The translations under genes were made by a program, and so were the position numbers. Below, piece after piece: positions 28,048-35,326 of a stretch of DNA of 64,000 bases (positions are counted from its first letter, which is position 1; each line of letters opens with the position of its first letter). The notes under the pieces were generated by a model. It saw only the letters and a program-made list of their open reading frames with translations, ran no database searches and was not told where the DNA came from. The stretch comes from Pinibacter sp031553495 (GTDB taxonomy: Bacteria > Bacteroidota > Bacteroidia > Chitinophagales > Chitinophagaceae). The stretch is taken from the NCBI GenBank assembly GCA_031553495.1, contig JAVBLN010000027.1:1-64000 (forward strand). Reading direction: 5' to 3'.

Positions 28048-28063
28048 ACATGTTCGATTAAAT

Positions 28064-28145
28064 ATTTTTTTTGGGACCGGCAGTAGTGCTACTATTAAGA
28101 ATCGTGTTGTCACTCACTTGTACGGCAGTAATGCTATTGAACAAG
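28064..28145 (+). repeat. 80-bp core repeat, copy 13
   Basis: Left module GCTACTATTAAG, ACTTGTACGGCAGTAATGC, ATTGAAC. The centre is rearranged to GTGTTGTCAC, the only full copy that departs from the three standard centre forms; GTG/CAC can still pair with a 4-nt loop. Confidence 0.85.
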
Positions 28146-28246
28146 TGGTGAGTTTTGAGTTATGGGTTATGAGTGCTTTTGTTTTGGCTTGCAATTAGTG
28201 ATTAAAGCATTCTCAATTCTCAACTCTCCATTCTCAATTTATCTAG
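28146..28246 (+). repeat. Tail A behind core copy 13
   Basis: GAGTTTTGAGTTATGGG, GCTTTTGTTTTGGCTTGC, AATTAGTG, AAAGCATTCTCAA in the same order as behind copy 3. Nearly identical to the inverted copy at 48985-49085. Confidence 0.85.
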
Positions 28247-28302
28247 CCTCATCCCCGGCCCTTCTCCCAAGGAGAAGGGAGTCCTGCGCACAAAGCGGAT
28301 AT
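28246..28302 (+). repeat. CTCATCCC...GGATAT repeat, copy 2 of 3
   Basis: CCTCATCCCCGGCCCTTCTCC, stem CTTCTCC/GGAGAAG, then GCGCACAAAGCGGATAT. Confidence 0.85.
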
Positions 28303-28309
28303 TCACGCT

Positions 28310-28332
28310 CTGCAAGGCTTGCAGCCTTGCAG
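28310..28332. repeat. 10-bp perfect hairpin
   Basis: CTGCAAGGCT, loop TGC, AGCCTTGCAG. Degenerate relatives lie near 48862-48888 and 52649-52676. Confidence 0.7.
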
Positions 28333-28377
28333 TCCTATACTGTTGCTTTTAGCAACACTTCGGGTTTCAGTTCATTC

Positions 28378-28506
28378 CTGGCGCAGGTCTCCTGACCTGT
28401 GCCTACGCGTTACTTATCCTGCACATAAGAGAATCCTATTGATTTAAATATTATCAATAGAATAGAATAAGTAACAATTAAGCACAGGTCAGGAGACCTG
28501 CGCTAG
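28378..28506. repeat. Long nested inverted repeat
   Basis: Outer arms 28381-28402 and 28482-28503 are perfect 22-bp complements (GCGCAGGTCTCCTG... on the left) and extend by three more pairs. Middle arms GTTACTTAT/ATAAGTAAC (28409-28417, 28467-28475). Inner arms CTATTGAT/ATCAATAG (28436-28443, 28453-28460). The whole can fold as one long hairpin, like a small MITE or a cruciform. Confidence 0.75.
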
Positions 28507-28658
28507 TGGGAGATTTCTCGCACGGTTTGGTTTATTATAGGTTGCAATGTTTTTTTAAGCAACCTTTAAAAACCCGTGCTCGAAATGACGGATAGGATTG
28601 TTGATTATGCAATTGCTTTCCGGTAAGAGGCAGGTGTGGTTTTTGTAATACAATTACG

Positions 28659-30461
28659 CTACTTGTTAAAGTAGTTCCATACTATTTCTGCTTTTGCATT
28701 TCCCACTTCGGCAGCAAGTTCTTCCTTAGAAAGTGCTTTTATCTTACTAACTGAACGAAAGGTTTTCAAAAGCCGCTCCGCCGTCGATTTACCAATGCCT
28801 TCAATCGTTTCCAGTTCGTTCCTGAATGTGCCTTTGCTTCTTTTATTCCGGTGAAATGTGATTCCGAAACGATGCACTTCATCGCGAATGCGGCGAATTA
28901 ATTTCAAGCTTTCGCTATTGTAGGGAAGTTTTAAAGATTCGCTATCACCGGGAAAGAATATTTCCTCTTCATTTTTTGCAAGTCCCACAATGGTCATACG
29001 GCCTGTTAAACCAAGTTCTTCAATGCTTTGCATGGCGTAGCCCAACTGTCCTTTTCCACCATCAATGATCACTAGCTGAGGAAGGTTTTGTTGTTCATCC
29101 AGCAGTCTTTTATAACGGCGGTAAACTACTTCCTTCATGGTGGCAAAATCGTTAATGCCTTCTACCGTTTTCACATTAAAGTGGCGATAATCTTTTTTAC
29201 TGGGTACGCCATCTTTAAAACATACCATCGCAGAAACCGGGTAACTTCCCTGGAAGTTGGAGTTGTCGAAGCATTCAATATGCACCGGCGCTTCGGTAAG
29301 CTGCATGTCTTCCTGCAACTGGTATAGAACCTGTTTTTTTTCAAAATCGGATTTTCCCTCAAGCTGCAGGATTTTTTTCTTCTTCAGCTCTTCTTTAAAA
29401 TAGTTTACATTTTTTAGCGACAGCTCTAGCAGCTTTTTTTTATCGCCGCCTTTCGGCACAGATATTTCCACGGTGTTATCGGCATATTCCATTTCAAATG
29501 GAACAATTATTTCGTGCGCTAAACTGTTGAATGTGGTGCGCATTTGCGCCACTGCAAAGGCCAGCACTTCCTGCTCGTTTTCCTCCAAATGCGTTTCCAG
29601 TTGAATGGTGTTTGTTTGCACTATGGTTCCGTTTTGAATCATCAGGTAGTTCACATAAGCCGTATCATTATCTTTCAAAATGCTGAATACATCAAGGTTG
29701 CCGAGGTGCCTGCTTACAATTACCGATTTTGCCTGGTAATTTTCGAGATGTTCAATTTTTTTGCGGATCATCTCCGCTTTTTCAAAAGCCATCTCTTCCG
29801 CATGTGTTTTCATTTGCAGCTTAAACTGTTGTAGTATGGGCGCAAGATTTCCTTTCAGAATATTTTCCACCTGCAACAATCCGGCATTGTAATCTTCCAG
29901 TGTTTGCAGAGCTTCGCAGGGGCCTTTGCAATTTCCGAGGTGATACTCCAGGCATACTTTAAATTTTCCACGGCGAATGTTTTGCTCAGTTAAATTAAGC
30001 TTGCAGGTGCGTAGCGGTATATTTTGTTTAATAAGCTCCAATAGTTCACGCACCTTGCCTACGGAGGTAAACGGACCAAGATATTTGGAGCCATCATTCA
30101 GTTTGCGACGTGTAAGAAATACTCTCGGAAATGGTTCTTTCTTAATAACAATGAATGGGTAGGTTTTATCGTCTTTCAGGTTAATATTATACTTAGGCTG
30201 AAATTGTTTTATTAAGGAGTTTTCCAGCAAAAACGCGTCCTGCTCAGAATCAACTATAGTGAATTCAATTTTGGTAATACGTTGTACCAGCTCATGGGTT
30301 TTATAGCTTACAAAGGTTTTTGAAAAATAAGAACTGACCCGCTTGCGAAGGTTTTTTGCTTTGCCCACATAAATCAATTCGCTCTTCGCATCGAAGTATT
30401 TATAAATTCCGGGATTAACGGGAATAGTGTGCGCTATTTGTTGAAACTCGTTTGATGTCAT
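28659..30461 (-). CDS. uvrC: Excinuclease ABC subunit C
   Basis: Makes both incisions in nucleotide-excision repair with UvrB. Seen: N-terminal GIY-YIG nuclease (PGIYKYFDAKSELIYVGKAKN, residues 17-40), Cys-rich segment (CKLNLTEQNIRRGKFKVCLEYHLGNCKGPC split over 150-180), UvrB-binding UVR motif (FEKAEMIRKKIEHLENY near 222), RNase-H-like domain (IECFDNSNFQGS, VIIDGGKGQL), and a C-terminal helix-hairpin-helix (ETIEGIGKSTAERLL). 600 aa, normal. Stands alone on this strand apart from the lipoprotein gene upstream (92 bp). Confidence 0.97.
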   Translation of the reverse strand: MTSNEFQQIAHTIPVNPGIYKYFDAKSELIYVGKAKNLRKRVSSYFSKTFVSYKTHELVQRITKIEFTIVDSEQDAFLLENSLIKQFQPKYNINLKDDKTYPFIVIKKEPFPRVFLTRRKLNDGSKYLGPFTSVGKVRELLELIKQNIPLRTCKLNLTEQNIRRGKFKVCLEYHLGNCKGPCEALQTLEDYNAGLLQVENILKGNLAPILQQFKLQMKTHAEEMAFEKAEMIRKKIEHLENYQAKSVIVSRHLGNLDVFSILKDNDTAYVNYLMIQNGTIVQTNTIQLETHLEENEQEVLAFAVAQMRTTFNSLAHEIIVPFEMEYADNTVEISVPKGGDKKKLLELSLKNVNYFKEELKKKKILQLEGKSDFEKKQVLYQLQEDMQLTEAPVHIECFDNSNFQGSYPVSAMVCFKDGVPSKKDYRHFNVKTVEGINDFATMKEVVYRRYKRLLDEQQNLPQLVIIDGGKGQLGYAMQSIEELGLTGRMTIVGLAKNEEEIFFPGDSESLKLPYNSESLKLIRRIRDEVHRFGITFHRNKRSKGTFRNELETIEGIGKSTAERLLKTFRSVSKIKALSKEELAAEVGNAKAEIVWNYFNK

Positions 30462-30553
30462 AATCTCTAATGTGGTTTGAAGTATGATTGAAGACTTGAG
30501 GTATGAACTGTTTTTACAGCAGGCTTTTATATACTACATTCTCAATTCTCCAT

Positions 30554-31147
30554 TTACTCCCCGCTCCAAGAAACTTTTTCAATAGTTATTATTGGTGTTG
30601 CGTTTTTAATTCGGGCATTCGTAATTACCTGGAAGTTCTTATTAACTCTCCAGTACAATTTTTTTAAAAAAGCCGTATCGTTTTTTTTGTATATTTTTTC
30701 AATGTAAATACTTCGTACTTTATCAGCCTGCACAGGGTCGGGATCTATGATAACATCAATACGTTGTATTTCCAGTTCCGGGTTGTTGGTTGTATAAGTA
30801 AAGGTAGCGCTGCCCAGGGATTGATCTGCAAACGATGTTTCGTGATATTGATTTTTCAGTTTATCGTCGTTTATTGATGGAGTCCAAAATTGTGCCGCCA
30901 TGTTTTTATACTCTTCCGGCGTCATCGATGAAAAAACCGAATCCTTACCGTTTATTATAGTCTTCACTATTGGTAGCTGCAATGAGTCTACCAGCCGTAC
31001 CTGGCTTTTAATATAGTCTGCCACCGGAAAAAAAAGCGTATTTGCATTGGAGGTGTCTGCTGTAGTTTTTTCCCCGTCATTCTTGCCGGGCGTGTTGTGG
31101 CACGCTGTAAATATTGAAATTAGTATTAGAAACTGTAAGTATTTCAT
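30554..31147 (-). CDS. Hypothetical lipoprotein
   Basis: Seen: 197 aa with lipoprotein signal ISIFTACHNTPG, an acidic Thr/Ser-rich linker to about residue 40, then a globular part of alternating short strands (FTYTTNNPELEIQRIDVIID, RSIYIEKIYKKNDTAFLKKLYWRVNKNF) that reads like a small periplasmic or surface beta-rich domain. I do not recognise the family. Same strand as uvrC downstream, possibly transcribed with it. Acylated Cys about residue 16. Confidence 0.75.
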   Translation of the reverse strand: MKYLQFLILISIFTACHNTPGKNDGEKTTADTSNANTLFFPVADYIKSQVRLVDSLQLPIVKTIINGKDSVFSSMTPEEYKNMAAQFWTPSINDDKLKNQYHETSFADQSLGSATFTYTTNNPELEIQRIDVIIDPDPVQADKVRSIYIEKIYKKNDTAFLKKLYWRVNKNFQVITNARIKNATPIITIEKVSWSGE

Positions 31148-31224
31148 AGCTCAAAAATAATTCTTTAAAACAATTGAAAACAGACCGATGGTAGTTGAAA
31201 GTTGAAAATTGAAAGTTGAAAGCG

Positions 31225-31272
31225 ATGTATAACCGATATCTGACTTCCTACTGCCCGCTTCCTACTGTCAAC
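31225..31272 (-). repeat. Tail C next to core copy 14
   Basis: Words ATAACCGATATCTGACTTCC, ACTGCCCGCTTCC and TGTCAACCGCCC. Nearly identical, inverted, at 47926-47975 next to core copy 23. Confidence 0.8.
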
Positions 31273-31353
31273 CGCCCACTAAAGTTCCTGCCGTACAAGT
31301 GTGCGACGCAACAAAAGCTTAATAGTAGCACATATGCCCGGTACATAAAAAAA
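31273..31353 (-). repeat. 80-bp core repeat, copy 14
   Basis: Minus orientation, left module GCTACTATTAAGC, centre GCGTCGC, ACTTGTACGGCAGG. Confidence 0.85.
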
Positions 31354-31431
31354 TCTTACTAAAAAATGGAATTATTTAACCTTTTTTAGCAGTGTAAGCC
31401 TGATTTCTTGCTGTATATAAATTTGACTATT

Positions 31432-31510
31432 ATTTTTTGGGAACCGGCAGCAGATCCCTGATTAGGCTTCTGTTGTGTCACTCACTTCAACTGAAGAAAT
31501 TCTAATCATC
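31432..31510 (+). repeat. 80-bp core repeat, copy 15
   Basis: Left module CCCTGATTAGGC, centre GTGTCAC, right module ACTTCAACTG. Confidence 0.8.
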
Positions 31511-31557
31511 AGCTAAAAACATTCACTGCAAAATTTGTTATAAATCCAAATTTCAAC

Positions 31558-31588
31558 TTTCCACTCTCGGTAGAATCCTGTAGGTTTG
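31558..31588 (+). promoter_or_regulatory. Promoter of the S46 peptidase gene
   Basis: TTTC (31558-31561) and TAGGTTTG (31581-31588) 19 bp apart, near the Bacteroidota consensus. Predicts a leader of roughly 16 nt. Confidence 0.5.
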
Positions 31589-31609
31589 CTGCACTAAATC
31601 TGAACAAAC

Positions 31610-33775
31610 ATGAAGAAAATTTTTGCAGTGATCGCCCTATCTGTCACATTGCTGCGAAGCTATGCCGATGAAGGTATGTGGCTTCCAATGTTGCTGGGCC
31701 AGCAAGTGTATAACGAGATGGTTAAACGTGGCCTCAAACTGAAACCGGAACAATTATACAGTATCAACAAAGCATCTATTAAAGATGCGATTGTTATTTT
31801 CGGAGGCGGCTGTACAGGAGAAATTGTGAGTAAGCAAGGATTGCTTTTTACCAATCACCATTGTGGATATTCCGCTATAGCTGCCGCCAGCTCAATGGAA
31901 AACAACTACCTGCGTGATGGTTTTTATGCAAAATCTTTACAGGAAGAAATTCCCGCCCAAGGAGTTTCTGTTCAGTTTTTGCTGAAGATTGAAGATGTAA
32001 CCAAAGAAGTAGAAAGCGCTCTGAGCGGATTATCCGGTACGGACAGGTTGAAAAAACAGGCTGAAGTAATTGCTCAGATCAACGGACGCTATTCAGACGC
32101 TTCTCAATTTATTGAAGCAAGGGTTAGTCCGTTGTTTAAAAACAACCAGTTTTTAGTATTTGTATACCAGCGCTATAAAGATGTTCGTCTTGTGGGTACA
32201 CCTCCGGAAAGTGTTGGGAAGTTTGGTGGTGATACAGACAACTGGGAGTGGCCGCGCCACACCGGCGACTTTTCTGTATTTCGCGTTTACATGAGCAAAG
32301 ATGGAAAACCTTCGGAATATTCTCCGGAGAATGTTCCTTATAAACCAAAGTATTATTTACCGGTGTCAATTAAAGGTGTAAAGGATGGCGATTATGCTAT
32401 GATATATGGTTATCCCGGTGGTACAAACCGTTATGAAACTTCCTATGGAGTGAAGCTTTCTACCGATATCAACAATCCTTCACTGGTTAACCTGCGCGAC
32501 GTGCGCCTGAAAGCCATGTTTGAAGAAATGAAGAAAGACCCTGCGGTAAAATTGCAATTGGCTTCTTCTTATGCGGGTATAGCCAACTACTGGAAGTTTT
32601 TTGACGGTGAAACAAAACAACTGTTGAAATACAAAATATTTGAACAAAAGCAAGCGCAGGAAGCAGCTTTCCAAAAATGGGCAAACGGCAAACCTGAGTT
32701 TCAAAATGTGATGAGCGATTGGGAAAAAGCATATGCCGACTGGAGGCCTTATGCAAAGGAACGTGTGTACCTGAATGAAGGTGTAATGGGATCTCCGCTG
32801 GCATCATTTGCAGGATATTTAACACAGGTAGAAAGAGCATTGGTAGTAAGCGGAATGAAACCCGATGACGTAAAGAAAATATTGGAAGACGCGAATGCCC
32901 GCCGTAAAGATTTCCTGGCCGACGAAAACAAACCTTCCGATCAACGTATTTTAGCGGCCACCGCACAAATGTTTTATACTGATATTGATAGAAGCCAGCA
33001 TCCAATAGGGTTTTATGAAGGCCTGAAAGGAACTTATGGCGATTTGAACGATGCGGCCACTTATAAAAAATGGGCTGCGGACGTGTTTAAAAACACCATG
33101 ATATTTGATGATGCCAAGTGGAGCGAATTTATGAAAAACCCTACCGCCACAGCTTTACAAGCCGATCCGGCTTTTGCATATGCAAGCGCTTTCATTAAAA
33201 ATTATACAGGAAAATATCTTGCCAAATACCAGGATTTCTCCAATAAAAACAATGAGTTAGGACGTTTGTATCTGAAAGGCATTTTGCAAATGGATCCGGT
33301 GAAAGCAAAAAAAATGTATCCTGACGCCACCTTCACCATGCGTGTAAGCTATGGAAATGTAAAAAGCTATCAGCCACGCGATGCCATCAAATACGATTAT
33401 GTATGTACTGCGAAAGGCGTGATGGAAAAATATGTTCCCAGCGATTATGAGTTTGATTTGCCACAACGCTACAGGGATCTTATGAGTAAAAAAGATTTTG
33501 GTCAATACATTGATAAAAGCCGCAATGACCTTGTAGTAACCTTCATTACTACCAACGACATAACAGGCGGCAACTCCGGTTCCCCGGTTATTGATGGAAG
33601 CGGAAACCTGATCGGCCTTGCTTTCGACGGCAACTCCGAAGCGCTGAGTCATAAGATGGCTTTCGATAAAGACCTGAACCGCACCATATGCGTGGACGTG
33701 CGCTATGTGCTGTGGTGTATTGATAAATTAGGAGGTGCAAAAAACCTGATCAACGAATTGACATTAGTGAAATAG
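31610..33775 (+). CDS. S46 dipeptidyl-peptidase, DPP7-type
   Basis: Periplasmic serine exopeptidase that releases dipeptides from oligopeptides. Seen: signal peptide ending LLRSYADEGMW; FTNHHCGYSA with the catalytic His about 84; DTDNWEWPRHTGDF near 227 with the Asp; DITGGNSGSPVID with the catalytic Ser about 656. Known: the residue 18 after the Ser decides S1 specificity, Gly in DPP7 (hydrophobic) and Arg in DPP11 (acidic). Here LIGLAFDG puts Gly at that place, so DPP7 is inferred. 721 aa, normal. Single gene with promoter and strong terminator. Confidence 0.93.
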   Translation: MKKIFAVIALSVTLLRSYADEGMWLPMLLGQQVYNEMVKRGLKLKPEQLYSINKASIKDAIVIFGGGCTGEIVSKQGLLFTNHHCGYSAIAAASSMENNYLRDGFYAKSLQEEIPAQGVSVQFLLKIEDVTKEVESALSGLSGTDRLKKQAEVIAQINGRYSDASQFIEARVSPLFKNNQFLVFVYQRYKDVRLVGTPPESVGKFGGDTDNWEWPRHTGDFSVFRVYMSKDGKPSEYSPENVPYKPKYYLPVSIKGVKDGDYAMIYGYPGGTNRYETSYGVKLSTDINNPSLVNLRDVRLKAMFEEMKKDPAVKLQLASSYAGIANYWKFFDGETKQLLKYKIFEQKQAQEAAFQKWANGKPEFQNVMSDWEKAYADWRPYAKERVYLNEGVMGSPLASFAGYLTQVERALVVSGMKPDDVKKILEDANARRKDFLADENKPSDQRILAATAQMFYTDIDRSQHPIGFYEGLKGTYGDLNDAATYKKWAADVFKNTMIFDDAKWSEFMKNPTATALQADPAFAYASAFIKNYTGKYLAKYQDFSNKNNELGRLYLKGILQMDPVKAKKMYPDATFTMRVSYGNVKSYQPRDAIKYDYVCTAKGVMEKYVPSDYEFDLPQRYRDLMSKKDFGQYIDKSRNDLVVTFITTNDITGGNSGSPVIDGSGNLIGLAFDGNSEALSHKMAFDKDLNRTICVDVRYVLWCIDKLGGAKNLINELTLVK

Positions 33776-33793
33776 CAGTCACAGATCGGCTTT

Positions 33794-33835
33794 AAAAAAA
33801 TCAGAAGTTAGGCATTCTAACTTCTGATTTTTTTT
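33794..33835 (+). terminator. Strong terminator of the S46 gene
   Basis: Stem TCAGAAGTTAG / CTAACTTCTGA flanked by A-runs and T-runs, loop GCATT. The total pairing is about 18 bp and is symmetric, so it may work in both directions. Confidence 0.9.
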
Positions 33836-33911
33836 GGTAACCGGCTTCTGTGCCCTGATTGAACAACCGTTGCGACGCTCCGTTCAACGGTAGTAATGCT
33901 GTTGAGCGGCT
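33833..33911 (+). repeat. 80-bp core repeat, copy 16
   Basis: Left module degenerate (GCCCTGATTGAACAACC), centre GCGACGC, right module TCCGTTCAACGGTAGTAATGC, TTGAGC. It abuts the T-run of the terminator. Confidence 0.8.
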
Positions 33912-34131
33912 CATAACTCATATGCAACCGCTATCGAAATATACAAGTTAATATTTCAACCAATAGAATTGATACGTAGCCGCAATCAAATGCGCAAAAC
34001 AAAATAGGAATGCTTATTTATAGTGTTTATTTAGGTTCTGCAAGACAACTTGTTATTCTTTAAAACGACCTCTGAAATGCGAATTCCCGCTGCTGTCATT
34101 AATAAAGCATACTGCCTCTAAAGCGTTGAAT

Positions 34132-34183
34132 AGAATTCCCCTTGCTGAAGTCACAGTAGTACAAAAGCTTAATCAGGGCGCTA
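34132..34183 (-). repeat. Degenerate core repeat fragment, copy 17
   Basis: Only AGTAGTACAAAAGCTTAATC and a little flanking sequence resemble the core; the centre is lost (GTCACA remains). Confidence 0.35.
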
Positions 34184-34213
34184 CCCGCGATCGGGCCGTC
34201 ATCGATCGCGGGT
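34183..34213. repeat. GC-rich 11-bp hairpin
   Basis: ACCCGCGATCG, 9-nt loop, CGATCGCGGGT. Unusually GC-rich for this AT-rich gap. First of two adjacent hairpins. Confidence 0.75.
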
Positions 34214-34223
34214 GTGCTTTTTG

Positions 34224-34249
34224 TTTCTTTTTGCACAAGCAAAAAGAAA
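34224..34249. repeat. 11-bp hairpin in a T/A-rich tract
   Basis: TTTCTTTTTGC, loop ACAA, GCAAAAAGAAA, 10 bp behind the GC-rich hairpin. Confidence 0.7.
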
Positions 34250-34366
34250 AATACTTTTAATAGATAAATTTTCTTTTAAGCGAATTTCCTGTATAGCATT
34301 TCATAGGTTTCTTGCAGACACTAAGTGTGTGGCTAAGCCTGTGCCTGTTATGAGTGTTCGAAATCC

Positions 34367-34419
34367 GCCGTTGTTGCGTGTGTAGGGCGGCCATTGTGCA
34401 GGGCACACCAACAACCAAT
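34367..34419. repeat. GCCGTTGTTG palindromic repeat, copy 1 of 2
   Basis: Begins GCCGTTGTTGCGTGTG and ends CACACCAACAACCAAT, so the ends pair apart from one extra base. A second copy in direct orientation lies at 48037-48090. Confidence 0.75.
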
Positions 34420-34436
34420 TGGTTTCTTAGCAAGGC

Positions 34437-35042
34437 TTACACAGGAACATTATCTTTCCATGCCCAAAGATGCATACATGCGTAGGTTCTGTAAGGGCTC
34501 CATTTGCCGGAGATCTTTAAGATACGTTCACGAAGTTTTTTCTTGTCCTCTGTTTTCAGTTTATACAGTTTGATCATAGCCGATTGTATGCCCCAGTCGT
34601 CGATAGCAAATACATCTTCACGGCCAAGCGTAAACATCAGGATCATCTCTGTTGTCCAGCGGCCTACACCTTTTATTTGGGTGAGGTAGGCAATAACTTC
34701 ATCATTGCTCATTTTATCCAGCTTCTTTTTGTCCATGCCTTGCGTGGTTGCAAACTCCGCTACATTGTGTACATAACTAGCTTTGGCATTAGATAAACCG
34801 ATGGAACGCAATGTTTCAAGAGGGGTGTCTAAAATTTGTTTTGGTTTCGGCTCTTTGCCGCCATATAGATTAAGGAAACGGCTATGAATAACCGCAGCAA
34901 CTTTAGTAGAAAGCTGCTGGCTCATAATAGAACTTATTAAACTCATATACACATTCTTTCTGCCGTTTAACACAACAGGTTCGCCGGACTGTAATAGTGC
35001 TTGTAATTTTTTATCCTTTGAAAGGTGCTGAATATAGTGCAT
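34437..35042 (-). CDS. DNA-3-methyladenine glycosylase II, AlkA-like (HhH-GPD)
   Basis: Base-excision repair glycosylase of alkylated purines. Seen: 201 aa; SLISSIMSQQLSTKVAAVI at the start of the HhH-GPD fold, LRSIGLSNAKASYVHNVAEF, then the helix-hairpin-helix LTQIKGVGRWTTEMILMFTLGR and FAIDDWGIQ with the catalytic Asp, then KWSPYRTYACMHLWAW. Lacks the N-terminal domain of E. coli AlkA, as usual for short bacterial forms. Probably a single gene. Substrate assigned by family only. Confidence 0.9.
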   Translation of the reverse strand: MHYIQHLSKDKKLQALLQSGEPVVLNGRKNVYMSLISSIMSQQLSTKVAAVIHSRFLNLYGGKEPKPKQILDTPLETLRSIGLSNAKASYVHNVAEFATTQGMDKKKLDKMSNDEVIAYLTQIKGVGRWTTEMILMFTLGREDVFAIDDWGIQSAMIKLYKLKTEDKKKLRERILKISGKWSPYRTYACMHLWAWKDNVPV

Positions 35043-35134
35043 GACAGATAGTTGTATGATTAAATTATTGCCTGAATTTAATTCAAATTTTGCACGTAAA
35101 TAGTTTTCTTTTTAGTGGAAAGTTGAAAACTGAG

Positions 35135-35222
35135 AGTGCTTGTTCAATGGGGAGTTGAGAATGCTTTATACACTGATTACAAGCCAAAACAAAAAGCACT
35201 TATTACTCAAAACTCATAACTT
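35135..35222 (-). repeat. Tail A next to core copy 18
   Basis: Inverted relative to copy 13: GAGAATGCTTTATACACTGA, GCCAAAACAAAAAGC, ACTCAAAACTCATAAC. Confidence 0.8.
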
Positions 35223-35303
35223 GCCCAATAGCATTACTGCCGTACAAGTGAGTGACACAACGATGATGCCATGAAATACCTCCGCTGGTTCCATAAGAAA
35301 AAT
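35223..35303 (-). repeat. 80-bp core repeat, copy 18
   Basis: Minus orientation with the short left module (GATGATGCCATGAAA on the + strand), but centre GTGTCAC and ACTTGTAC. This is a combination of modules seen nowhere else in the window. Confidence 0.85.
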
Positions 35304-35326
35304 TCCAACATTCATAGCCGCCTTAC

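Larger units (their letters stand above)
28048..28658. other. 611-bp repeat-packed gap between GH3 and uvrC
   Basis: Convergent gap. In order: core copy 13 (28064-28145), tail A (28146-28246), the CTCATCCC repeat (28246-28302), a 10-bp hairpin (28310-28332), a long nested inverted repeat (28378-28506), then about 150 bp without recognised structure. The part 28143-28340 recurs inverted at about 48839-49085. The small frame running through it is repeat-derived. Confidence 0.6.
31148..31609. other. 462-bp divergent gap with two core repeats
   Basis: Between the hypothetical lipoprotein and the S46 peptidase. Holds GTTGAAAG words (31194-31221), tail C (31225-31272), core copy 14 (-, 31273-31353), core copy 15 (+, 31432-31510), and the S46 promoter at 31558-31588. 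Confidence 0.55.
33776..34436. other. 661-bp gap behind the S46 gene
   Basis: Holds the S46 terminator (33794-33835), core copy 16 (33833-33911), about 220 bp without recognised features, a degenerate core fragment (34132-34183), two tandem hairpins (34183-34213 and 34224-34249) and a palindromic repeat (34367-34419). No gene was seen. Confidence 0.55.

Noticed and set aside
28162..28395. 77-aa frame beginning MGYECFCFGLQ, with relatives at 48832-49065 and 52577-52759
   Set aside because: The similar translations come from tail A and neighbouring repeats. The frames diverge or stop where the repeats end, and no ribosome-binding or promoter signal was seen.
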